Of a stretch of 64,000 bases of DNA, positions 25,713-33,293 are shown piece by piece. Each line of letters begins with the position of its first letter. Position 1 is the first letter of the stretch. The stretch spans positions 66,401 through 130,400 of the forward strand of contig DXMU01000046.1 in assembly GCA_019414025.1 (NCBI GenBank), given 5' to 3'. Under the pieces are notes generated by a model that was not told the origin of the DNA, did not search any database, and worked only from the letters and a program-made list of their open reading frames with translations. The position numbers were made by a program, and so were the translations under genes. This stretch comes from Collinsella sp. Lineage in GTDB: Bacteria; Actinomycetota; Coriobacteriia; Coriobacteriales; Coriobacteriaceae.

Positions 25713-25909
25713 GGCAAGATGGGATTTGTCCGAAGCTAAAAGGCTTTGGGTCACCGTGGACGGGCAGGGGCCTCGACGCGGTTAGACACGAGACACATAC
25801 ATTACGCGACCTCGCCCTGGTGGCCGCACACGTTGGTTGCGGCCGACGCGGGCCGCGGGCAAGTGCTTGTAAGGGAGCCTTGCCTCTCTTGTACGAGAAA
25901 GGACGCGTA

Positions 25910-26638
25910 ATGAAGATCATTAAAGCTAAAGACTACGAGGATATGAGCCGCAAGGCCGCCAATATTATCTCGGCGCAGGTTATCCTCAAGCCCGACTGCG
26001 TGTTGGGTCTTGCCACCGGCTCCACCCCGATCGGTGCCTACAAGCAGCTCGCTGCTTGGTACGAGAAGGGCGACGTCGACTTTGCCGAGGTCAGCACCTA
26101 CAACCTGGACGAGTATCGCGGCCTTTCGCACGACGATCCCCAGAGCTATCACTACTTCATGCGTGAGAACTTCTTCGATCACATCAACATCGACCTGAAC
26201 AACACGCATGTGCCCGACGGTTCCAACCCCGACGCCGCCGCTGCCTGCTCTGAGTACGATAAGGTCGTCGCTGCCGCCGGCTATCCCGATCTGCAGCTGC
26301 TCGGCATTGGCAACAACGGCCACATCGGCTTCAACGAGCCCGATGACCACTTCTCCAAGGGCACGCACTGCGTCGACCTTACCGAGAGCACCATTCAGGC
26401 CAACAGCCGCCTGTTCGACAGCATCGACGATGTTCCCCGTCAGGCCTACACCATGGGTACTCAGACCATCATGTATGCCCGCATGATCCTGGTCGTCGCC
26501 AACGGCGAGGCCAAGGCTCAGGCCGTGCACGATATGTGCTATGGTCCGGTTACGCCCGAGTGCCCGGCTTCGATCCTGCAGCTGCACACCAACTGCGTTG
26601 TCGTTGCCGACGAGGCCGCCCTTTCGCTCTGCGAGTAG
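25910..26638 (+). CDS. nagB: Glucosamine-6-phosphate deaminase
   Basis: 242 residues from ATG 25910 (GAAAGGA upstream). The frame is open 350 nt further 5', but that part lacks any family similarity and contains the hairpin. Motifs: GLATGSTPIGAY, NLDEYRGL, GIGNNGHIGFNEP with the active-site His/Asp region, and TMGTQTIMYAR. It isomerises and deaminates glucosamine-6-phosphate to fructose-6-phosphate and ammonia, opposing biosynthetic flow into glmM. Confidence 0.96.
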   Translation: MKIIKAKDYEDMSRKAANIISAQVILKPDCVLGLATGSTPIGAYKQLAAWYEKGDVDFAEVSTYNLDEYRGLSHDDPQSYHYFMRENFFDHINIDLNNTHVPDGSNPDAAAACSEYDKVVAAAGYPDLQLLGIGNNGHIGFNEPDDHFSKGTHCVDLTESTIQANSRLFDSIDDVPRQAYTMGTQTIMYARMILVVANGEAKAQAVHDMCYGPVTPECPASILQLHTNCVVVADEAALSLCE

Positions 26639-26670
26639 CGCGAATCCTGCACCTCGACATAGCCTTGCCT

Positions 26671-26698
26671 AAGGCCTCCGCTTTGCGGGGGCCTTTTT
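26671..26698 (+). terminator. nagB terminator
   Basis: AAGGCCTCCGC (26671-26681), TTT, GCGGGGGCCTT (26685-26695), then T-run to 26698. A strong rho-independent terminator. Confidence 0.9.
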
Positions 26699-26699
26699 G

Positions 26700-27085
26700 C
26701 TATCCCTTTCTGTCCACTTGACCAAAATCTTGCCGCAAGCTTGACGAATGCCGGATGCCCAACAGCTTGATTCATTCATATCAGATTCTATGCAAAAATG
26801 CCACTAAAAGGTCGTAGACGGTAGCGGGTGCTAGGCGAGTTGAATGACATAGCTGAACCTTGTTCATTTGCGTTACACTGCCGCTTAGATGGGACAAGCT
26901 GACAAGCTCATTTACCTGCTTAAAGACCGATTAGTCGGGGGATTAATAACAATCGGCCCTCGCTGTACAAAAACTTGCCGCTTGCGTACCAAAAGACAAC
27001 CTAAAACACAAGGTCGCTCTATTCATAGCGCGGCTTGTATGGTCTTGCGGCTACAGTGTCCATACGGTCGAGTTGAGGAGCGGGC
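26700..27085. other. Intergenic region, no gene recognised
   Basis: 386 nt between the nagB terminator and the large regulator. It is more AT-rich than its flanks. I see no RNA gene, repeat or convincing ORF. TTGTTC followed by TTACACT near 26860-26880 may be part of a promoter, but the spacing is poor. Confidence 0.4.
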
Positions 27086-30085
27086 ATGGTAAACGATTTG
27101 AGCGGTATAGACGACCTCGAGCTGATGCCGCTGGGCGGAGGCTATATGGTGCGACGCGAACGCTTGATGAATGAGCTTATCGCCAAGGGCCGAAAGGCCG
27201 GCATCGTGGTTCTTTATGCGCCCGACGGGTTTGGGAAGACCTCGGTGCTGCTGCAGTACACCCATGAGGTTAAATGCGACCCGACGCGAGGCCCCGTGCG
27301 GATTATCGAGGCCGATCGCGCCATTGGGCGCGAGGTGTTTATGCAGCTCGAGGTGGTTACCGAAGAACTCAAAGACAAACCGCACTCCCTTATCGCGATT
27401 GATAATGTGCCAAACCTCGATCAGCACGATACCGAAGACCTCATCGACAGGATTCGCGGCCTGCGCGCTATGGGGATAGGGGTCTTTATCTCCTGTCGTC
27501 CTTCAAATCGTCAGCTGATTCATGGGCTGGGCGATTCGGTTAAGATCAATGCGCAGATGCTCAAGGTGCATGCCTATGAGTATTCGGCGTGGGCATCGGC
27601 GTTTTCGATCAGCACATCGCTCGACTTTTATCAGCTCACGCAGGGCGTGCCCGAGCTCGTTTCGGCATTGCAGACGGGTCTGTATGGCCAAGGCGACGTA
27701 GCCGGTCTGCTCGAAAACGAGATTGTCAACGTATATGGCGCGGCACTTGTCGATCTGGCTTCGCTCGACAATAATGCGCTGTTTTGCGTGGCATGTCTCA
27801 TGGTTTTGATGGGCGAGGGCAATATCGCGGAACTCGAGGCTTGCGGGGTGAGGCTGTCGATGGTCGACCAGTCCTACTTTGTACGCGACTACCCGATCTT
27901 TGGCTTGGATCCCGCCGAGCGGAGTTTTACGTGTCTGGGCACGGAGGATAACGGACGCTTGCGTTTGCGTAAGTTGGTGGCCGAGGTTCGCCCCGAACTT
28001 GTTCCGAGGGCGGCCCGGATTTTGCTTAAGGCGGGCCGATGCGATGCGGCGATGGGCCTGGCGGATGCCTTTTTGGACCGTGGGGCGGTCCTTGAACTTG
28101 CTGGGCAGTATGGGGTCGATCTGGCTCTGACGGGGCACGGGGCCGATATCTGCCGAGCGGCGCTGGGCACGATCGATGCCGACGATTCGGCTCCAGAGCC
28201 AACGCCTGCCGAGGCGCTTGGCGTATATCTGGCAGCGGTCAGCGTGTCCAATACAAAGCTCGCTCGCTATATGGCATCGGTCATCGAGCGCGGGGGCGAA
28301 CGGGCGGCCTGCGAAATAGACCCTGTTTCATGGAGGGTGGCCCAGACACTGACGGCTGTTTGCTATGGGGACAACGGGCTTGGGCTCCCTACGAACCTGG
28401 CCGTGCCAGAAATCGAGACATCCCATACCGCACTCGATATGTTGTCTGCGCATATCGAGGTCAAGCGATGCCTGACCGAACGGGGAGATGACGGCGGCGT
28501 TCTACAGCAGCTCAAAACGAGCAAGGCCTACGACTGCGAGCTCGACATCGCGGGGATTGTTATACGGGCCGATAGCATGCTGGTGGAGCTCTTTGACGGG
28601 TCGTTTGCGGGAACCGACAAGCGCGACGACGAGATGACGGTGGTGCGGGAGGCGCTCGACGTACGTGGGCTTAAGGCGATGGCTATCTGGGTGCGCATGG
28701 TGTTGGCGGCACGGCGGCTCCTTTCCGGCTTGCCGGTAACCGACGACGCGGCATTCAACGAGCTCGATCGTTTTGCCGTGCGCATGCGCGACAACCAGAT
28801 TCAGCTGTTTGGCCTGTTGCTAGAAGGCTGGCAGTCGCTGGCAGAGGGACGGCCGGTTAATGCAAAGTTCCGTGCGGTCCAAGTGCTCAAACTTGCCGAG
28901 GAGTCGATTGCGTACATGCGCGATAACGCATTGCTGTTGGAGCGCGCGGCGTATCTGCGTAACACCTCGATGGTTTCGGTGCGCGAGGAAGCGGAGCTAC
29001 TCGATATAAGCCAGACGCAGGTTGGTGGAGCGGAGGCCTGGATGGTGGCGCTGCATTTGGCCTGTGCGGGCCGAGACAGCGATCTTGCGGCCTGGATGTC
29101 CATGAATCGTGCGGGGATTCTGGAGCCATCGTATCGGCTCTTTGCGCGCCTTGCCATGCATTGTCTGGGCGAGCCGGCGACCAGGATTCGCAAGAAGCTT
29201 CCCGTGCGCGAGCTGTCGCGGTACTCGCTGCGCGATGATCTGGAAGGGGAGGGCGAGCGCCTGTTCCAGGCCGGCGAGGTTGAAGCCGTTGATACCATCG
29301 ACCATATCGAGATTCGCATGTTTGGTGCGTTCCGCGCCGAGCGCGACGGGTTTCCCATCACGGACAAAATGTGGCGCCGCAAGAAGGCGGCGACACTTGC
29401 CGAGCGGCTTGCGCTGGGCATGGATGCGCTCGTCGATCGTGAGACGCTGGCCATGGAGTTGTGGCCCCATGCCGAGTTCAATAGCGCCCGCAACAACCTG
29501 TACTCGACGATATCGCGCTTGCGGTCGGCTTTGGGACCGACGCCGGATGGCAAGTCGTGTGTGCTCATCCAAAATGAATGCATCGGACTCAACGGCGACT
29601 ACGTCAAGACCGATGTACGGCTGTTTGACCAGATAAGCCGCGAGGTTTTGGGAAATCGCACGGGTGCGCGCGGGCCCCATTTAGTTGAGCTGTGCCTTAA
29701 GATTGAGCAGCTTTATGCCGGACCGCTGTATGTTCCCAATGGCTGTAATCCCACCTACTTTTTGCGTATGCGACGCATTATGCAGTCAAAGTACATCGAT
29801 TGCATGATTAAGGGAGCAAATGCCGCTCTAGAAGAAAACGATCTGCAGTCGGCGATTTGGCTGGCGGAGTCGGGGCTTCGACAGGAAACGGCGCGTGAGG
29901 ATATGGTGCGCTGCGCCATGCGTGTCTACAGTGCGGCGGGGCGGAGGCGCGATATCGTCGAGCTATACAGTGGGCATATGCACCATCTGAGGGAGCAGGT
30001 CAATGGCGTGCCCGAGCCCGAGACGCGGCGTCTATACGAGCGCTTGGTGGAGGGGCGGCTCAATCGCGTGCTGGTCGAGCGATAA
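27086..30085 (+). CDS. Large STAND-like NTPase transcriptional regulator with C-terminal winged helix (SARP/BTAD-like)
   Basis: 999 residues; GAGGAG lies 11 nt before ATG. Near the N terminus is an NTPase with Walker A APDGFGKTS (about 45-53) and Walker B SLIAIDN. A long helical middle part resembles the TPR-like region of MalT/LAL regulators. From about 738 comes an OmpR/SARP-type winged helix (IRMFGAFRAERDGFPI, then RRKKAATLAERLAL, ARNNLYSTISRLRSALG), followed by a BTAD-like C terminus. No LuxR domain is present. Its target genes are not evident. The neighbours are on the opposite strand or closed by a terminator. Confidence 0.8.
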   Translation: MVNDLSGIDDLELMPLGGGYMVRRERLMNELIAKGRKAGIVVLYAPDGFGKTSVLLQYTHEVKCDPTRGPVRIIEADRAIGREVFMQLEVVTEELKDKPHSLIAIDNVPNLDQHDTEDLIDRIRGLRAMGIGVFISCRPSNRQLIHGLGDSVKINAQMLKVHAYEYSAWASAFSISTSLDFYQLTQGVPELVSALQTGLYGQGDVAGLLENEIVNVYGAALVDLASLDNNALFCVACLMVLMGEGNIAELEACGVRLSMVDQSYFVRDYPIFGLDPAERSFTCLGTEDNGRLRLRKLVAEVRPELVPRAARILLKAGRCDAAMGLADAFLDRGAVLELAGQYGVDLALTGHGADICRAALGTIDADDSAPEPTPAEALGVYLAAVSVSNTKLARYMASVIERGGERAACEIDPVSWRVAQTLTAVCYGDNGLGLPTNLAVPEIETSHTALDMLSAHIEVKRCLTERGDDGGVLQQLKTSKAYDCELDIAGIVIRADSMLVELFDGSFAGTDKRDDEMTVVREALDVRGLKAMAIWVRMVLAARRLLSGLPVTDDAAFNELDRFAVRMRDNQIQLFGLLLEGWQSLAEGRPVNAKFRAVQVLKLAEESIAYMRDNALLLERAAYLRNTSMVSVREEAELLDISQTQVGGAEAWMVALHLACAGRDSDLAAWMSMNRAGILEPSYRLFARLAMHCLGEPATRIRKKLPVRELSRYSLRDDLEGEGERLFQAGEVEAVDTIDHIEIRMFGAFRAERDGFPITDKMWRRKKAATLAERLALGMDALVDRETLAMELWPHAEFNSARNNLYSTISRLRSALGPTPDGKSCVLIQNECIGLNGDYVKTDVRLFDQISREVLGNRTGARGPHLVELCLKIEQLYAGPLYVPNGCNPTYFLRMRRIMQSKYIDCMIKGANAALEENDLQSAIWLAESGLRQETAREDMVRCAMRVYSAAGRRRDIVELYSGHMHHLREQVNGVPEPETRRLYERLVEGRLNRVLVER

Positions 30086-30117
30086 AAAACGGGCGCCCGA
30101 AGTACTTGGGCACCCGT
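30084..30117 (-). terminator. Terminator of the yhbY-like gene
   Basis: On the minus strand ACGGGTGCCC pairs with GGGCGCCCGT and runs into TTTTTT. It overlaps the last codon of the convergent regulator gene and may stop both transcripts. Confidence 0.75.
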
Positions 30118-30154
30118 AAGCTTGCTATGTGTTGGTTCGCCGGATCATTGACTC

Positions 30155-30454
30155 TTAGACGAGCTTGATCTTCTCGATGTCCTTGCGCGAGGACTCGCGA
30201 TACAGCGAGAACTTGCGGCCGATGACCTGGACGACCTCGGCGTGGCAACGCTCAGCGAGCTCTTCGGCGGCCTCGCGGGCGGAAAGGCTGGAGCCATCGA
30301 GCACGGAGCACTTAACGAGCTCATGCTTCTCCAGGTAGGCGACCGTCTGCTCGACGGTGCCCTCGTTGACATCGGACTTACCGATGATGATGGCGGGGTT
30401 GAGGTGATGGGCCATGCTGCGAAGCTGCTTGACCTGGGCTCCTGTCAGTGCCAT
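30155..30454 (-). CDS. YhbY-family CRM-domain RNA-binding protein
   Basis: 99 residues forming a single CRM domain: MALTGAQVKQLRSMAHHLNP, the basic/Gly loop IIGKSDVNEGTVEQ, EKHELVKCSVLDGSS, and GRKFSLYRES near the end. YhbY proteins bind pre-50S particles and help ribosome assembly. Monocistronic, with its own terminator. Confidence 0.92.
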   Translation of the reverse strand: MALTGAQVKQLRSMAHHLNPAIIIGKSDVNEGTVEQTVAYLEKHELVKCSVLDGSSLSAREAAEELAERCHAEVVQVIGRKFSLYRESSRKDIEKIKLV

Positions 30455-30612
30455 GGGTTCTCGCTTTCTATGTATGGGGCGCCCCGCGACGGGGCCTTAA
30501 TCTACGTGAGCTGTCCCACGATAGCGCAGGAACGGCGCGGTGTGGAGCGCGTTTGCCCAGTTCAAAAAGAATGCGGATGCCGAGTGAGTGGGCGGTGCGG
30601 GCTGCGAACAGG

Positions 30613-31500
30613 CTATGAGCTGGGCGCAGAGACCGGTTCCCATGCAATAAACGCCCAGCGAACCTTACGGATATGGTCGAGCATATAGCACCCCTGCGGC
30701 ACGCCCTTGGAGCCCGGCTCGCCGGCATGGGGGTTTTCGATCATGTGCTGAGCGATATAGTCGCGCAGGCGGTCGATCTTATCCTCGTTGCCATGCTCGA
30801 GCATACGGGAAAAATCCGCCACGCCTGCCTCAAGGCTATCGAAGGTATCGCGACGAGGCGATTCAAAGTATGTAACCTGCGGCAACGCACCCATCTGAAT
30901 GAGGATGTTGAAGGCGTACACAAAGCCATTGCTGCAGGTAACCGAGGCGCCGATAGCGTTCATCAAGTGCAGATCATAACGCGGGCTGGAGTTGGCGACC
31001 ATCGTGACAGCACAACGCCGACGAGCCGTGCGGTCGAGCTTGGCAAGCGCATCTTTTAGATTGGTCGTCGTAACCGACCGACTGGCAAAGGCAACATCCA
31101 CCGCTTTCGCGACCGGTCCAACCAAATCCCAGTCATCGTCCCAGGCAAGCTCAAGCGGCGTAATGCGATCCTCGAGCCCATAGTACTCAATGCCAGCATC
31201 AAGCGTGCCCAACATGGCAGGGGAAAAGTCAGCAGCAATCACAGGATGCCCAGCCTGAGCAAGCGGAATAGCAATCGACCCAGCCCCGCACCCCATATCG
31301 AGTACCGACTCGCCGGGCTCAAGCGCCAGCAGCTTTATAAAATCCCGAGCATAAGGGGCAGTCTCCAACGGCCGAAAATGCCGAGCCCTTTTATCCCACT
31401 CAAAAGAATCGTCAGCCCGCCGCCGATCAGCTTGCAGACGCATCCACTCCAGATTCCAATCTGTGGAAAGCAGCTCAGAACGATTCTCCCCATCAGCCAC
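30613..31500 (-). CDS. Class I SAM-dependent methyltransferase
   Basis: 295 residues from GTG 31500, chosen because TAGGAGG lies 7 nt upstream; a longer frame begins in a hydrophobic run that overlaps a terminator. Motif I is VLDMGCGAGSIAIPLAQ, followed by VIAADFSPAML and a post-I acidic region. The substrate is unknown. The C-terminal part (YLDHIRKVRWAFIAWEP-like) resembles small-molecule methyltransferases of anaerobes. It stands alone, separated from the upstream UPF0210 gene by a terminator and a structured spacer. Confidence 0.85.
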   Translation of the reverse strand: MADGENRSELLSTDWNLEWMRLQADRRRADDSFEWDKRARHFRPLETAPYARDFIKLLALEPGESVLDMGCGAGSIAIPLAQAGHPVIAADFSPAMLGTLDAGIEYYGLEDRITPLELAWDDDWDLVGPVAKAVDVAFASRSVTTTNLKDALAKLDRTARRRCAVTMVANSSPRYDLHLMNAIGASVTCSNGFVYAFNILIQMGALPQVTYFESPRRDTFDSLEAGVADFSRMLEHGNEDKIDRLRDYIAQHMIENPHAGEPGSKGVPQGCYMLDHIRKVRWAFIAWEPVSAPSS

Positions 31501-31519
31501 GGGCCAACCTCCTAGCAAC

Positions 31520-31551
31520 AAAAAAGCGACTCCTCCCAAAAGAAGAGCCGC
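31520..31551 (-). terminator. Terminator on the minus strand before the methyltransferase
   Basis: Minus-strand GCGGCTCTTC and GAGGAGTCGC-type arms (31542-31551 with 31526-31535) run into TTTTTTG. The T-run ends just before the methyltransferase ribosome-binding site, so it could also act as an attenuator for that gene. Confidence 0.6.
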
Positions 31552-31664
31552 AACCAGCATATATCAGAAAGAACCGATCCAACGCCAAACCGTCATACCA
31601 GCAAAGTGGAGCAGAAGCGAAGCGACTGCAACCGGGATAGAACCCAACCGAGGTCCCGTTGTGC

Positions 31665-31805
31665 GGGAGCCCCGGGGAGGGCAAATATATAAGGTCGATC
31701 GCGAGTTCCGCACGAGCCGGAGAGCACTTAATTTGCTCTCCGTGCGAGTCAGGACTGTCCGAGCAGGCGACCTTATATGTCTGCCGCCCGGCGGCGGGGC
31801 TCCTC
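31665..31805. repeat. Large structured inverted repeat or candidate RNA element
   Basis: Outer arms GGGAGCCCCG...ATAAGGTCG (31665-31697) and CGACCTTATAT...CGGGGCTCC (31768-31803) enclose a strong inner hairpin: CGCAC/GTGCG plus GGAGAGCA/TGCTCTCC (31709-31746). On the minus strand the inner hairpin is followed by GTGCGGAACTC, as in the 11478-11620 element. It lies between the UPF0210 stop and the methyltransferase leader. Confidence 0.65.
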
Positions 31806-31820
31806 GCCAGTCCCCCTCAG

Positions 31821-33185
31821 CTAGTTCTTGAGCGAGTTCAGCGGCGCCGGGAAGCGTCCACCGCGGTGGGCAAGCACGGTGCCGGCGTTGGGGTTCACCG
31901 GCATGATAGGCGCACGGCCAAATAGGCCGCCGTACTCGACGCAGTCGCCCACGCCCTTGCCAATGGCGGGAATCACGCGGACGGCCGTGGTCTTGTTGTT
32001 GATGACGCCGATGGCCATCTCGTCGGCGATAATGCCGGCGATGGTCTCGACCGGGGTGTCGCCGGGGATGGCGATCATGTCCAGGCCAACGGAGCACACG
32101 CAGGTCATGGCCTCGAGCTTCTCGAGCGAAAGCGCGCCGGCTTCGACGGCGGCGATCATGCCGGCGTCCTCTGACACGGGGATGAAAGCGCCCGAGAGAC
32201 CGCCCACGCTGGAGCTGGCCATGACGCCGCCCTTCTTGACGGCATCGTTGAGCATGGCGAGCGCGCAGGTCGTGCCGGGGCCACCGCAGGTGCCCACGCC
32301 GATGATTTCGAGGATGCGCGCGACGGAGTCGCCAATGGCAGGCGTGGGAGCCAGCGACAGGTCGACAATGCCTTTCTCGACACCCAGACGATGGGCGGCC
32401 TCGCGGCTCATGAGCTCGCCGGCACGGGTGATCTTAAAGGCGGTCTGCTTAATCTTTTCGGCGACTTCCATCATCGATGCGGAATCGGGCAGCGTCTCCA
32501 GGGCTGCGGCCATAACGCCGGGGCCCGAGACGCCTACGTTGATGACGGCGTCGGCCTCGCCACCGCCGTGGACGGCGCCCGCCATAAACGGGGAGTCCTC
32601 GACCATGTTGGCAAAGCAGACAAACTTGGAGGCGCCAACGGAATCCTCATCTGCCGTAAGCTTGGCGGCATCGATGATGGTCTGGGCGGCCATGAGCACG
32701 GCGTCCATGTTGATGCCGGCACGCAGGCTGGCGACGTTGACGCTGGAGCAGACGCGGCTGGTGGTAGCGAGCGCCTGGGGGATGGACTGGATGACGCGGC
32801 GGTCGGCGTCGCCGATGCCCTTCTGAACGAGCGCGGAGAAGCCGCCCAGGTAATCGATGCCGAGCGTCTCGGCCGCGCGGTCGAGGGCATGCGCGATGGG
32901 GGTGAGGTCCTCATCCTTGCAGCATGCGGCGATCTGCGCCACCGGGGTGACGGAAACGCGCTTGTTGACGATGGGGATACCGTACTCGCGCTCGAGGTTC
33001 TCGGCGGTCTCGACCAAGTGCTCAGCCGTGTGCGTCACGTGGTCGTAGATCTTCGTGCACATGCGGTCGAGGCTCTCGTCGCCGCAACCCATGAGCGAAA
33101 CACCCATGGTGATGGTCCTGATGTCGAGGTTCTGCTCCTCAACCATGCCGCGGGTTTCCGCGATTTCTGCGGGCGTGATCGCCAT
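31821..33185 (-). CDS. UPF0210/DUF711 (PFL family) protein
   Basis: 454 residues from ATG 33185 (AGGAG upstream), 19 residues shorter than the longest frame. Typical sequence: MGVSLMGCGDESLDRMC, VNKRVSVTPVAQIAACC, SSVNVASLRAGINMDAVL and VGTCGGPGTTCALAMLNDAVKKGG. The family is related in fold to glycyl-radical enzymes, but its reaction is unknown. It is usually preceded by an ACT-domain gene; here metH is upstream instead, across a hairpin. Confidence 0.9.
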   Translation of the reverse strand: MAITPAEIAETRGMVEEQNLDIRTITMGVSLMGCGDESLDRMCTKIYDHVTHTAEHLVETAENLEREYGIPIVNKRVSVTPVAQIAACCKDEDLTPIAHALDRAAETLGIDYLGGFSALVQKGIGDADRRVIQSIPQALATTSRVCSSVNVASLRAGINMDAVLMAAQTIIDAAKLTADEDSVGASKFVCFANMVEDSPFMAGAVHGGGEADAVINVGVSGPGVMAAALETLPDSASMMEVAEKIKQTAFKITRAGELMSREAAHRLGVEKGIVDLSLAPTPAIGDSVARILEIIGVGTCGGPGTTCALAMLNDAVKKGGVMASSSVGGLSGAFIPVSEDAGMIAAVEAGALSLEKLEAMTCVCSVGLDMIAIPGDTPVETIAGIIADEMAIGVINNKTTAVRVIPAIGKGVGDCVEYGGLFGRAPIMPVNPNAGTVLAHRGGRFPAPLNSLKN

Positions 33186-33230
33186 CCTTGCACTCCTATC
33201 TGCCAAAACGAGCATAGCCTTATCTATTCT

Positions 33231-33268
33231 AACGTGCCGCACGTGCCAAGTGGCGCGTGCGGCACGTT
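33231..33268 (-). terminator. Hairpin after metH
   Basis: AACGTGCCGCACG (33231-33243) pairs perfectly with CGTGCGGCACGTT (33256-33268). The following T-run is better on the plus strand (TTTT), so strength on the metH strand is uncertain. Confidence 0.6.
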
Positions 33269-33293
33269 TTGGTGCTCGGTTGTTTCCGTTGTG

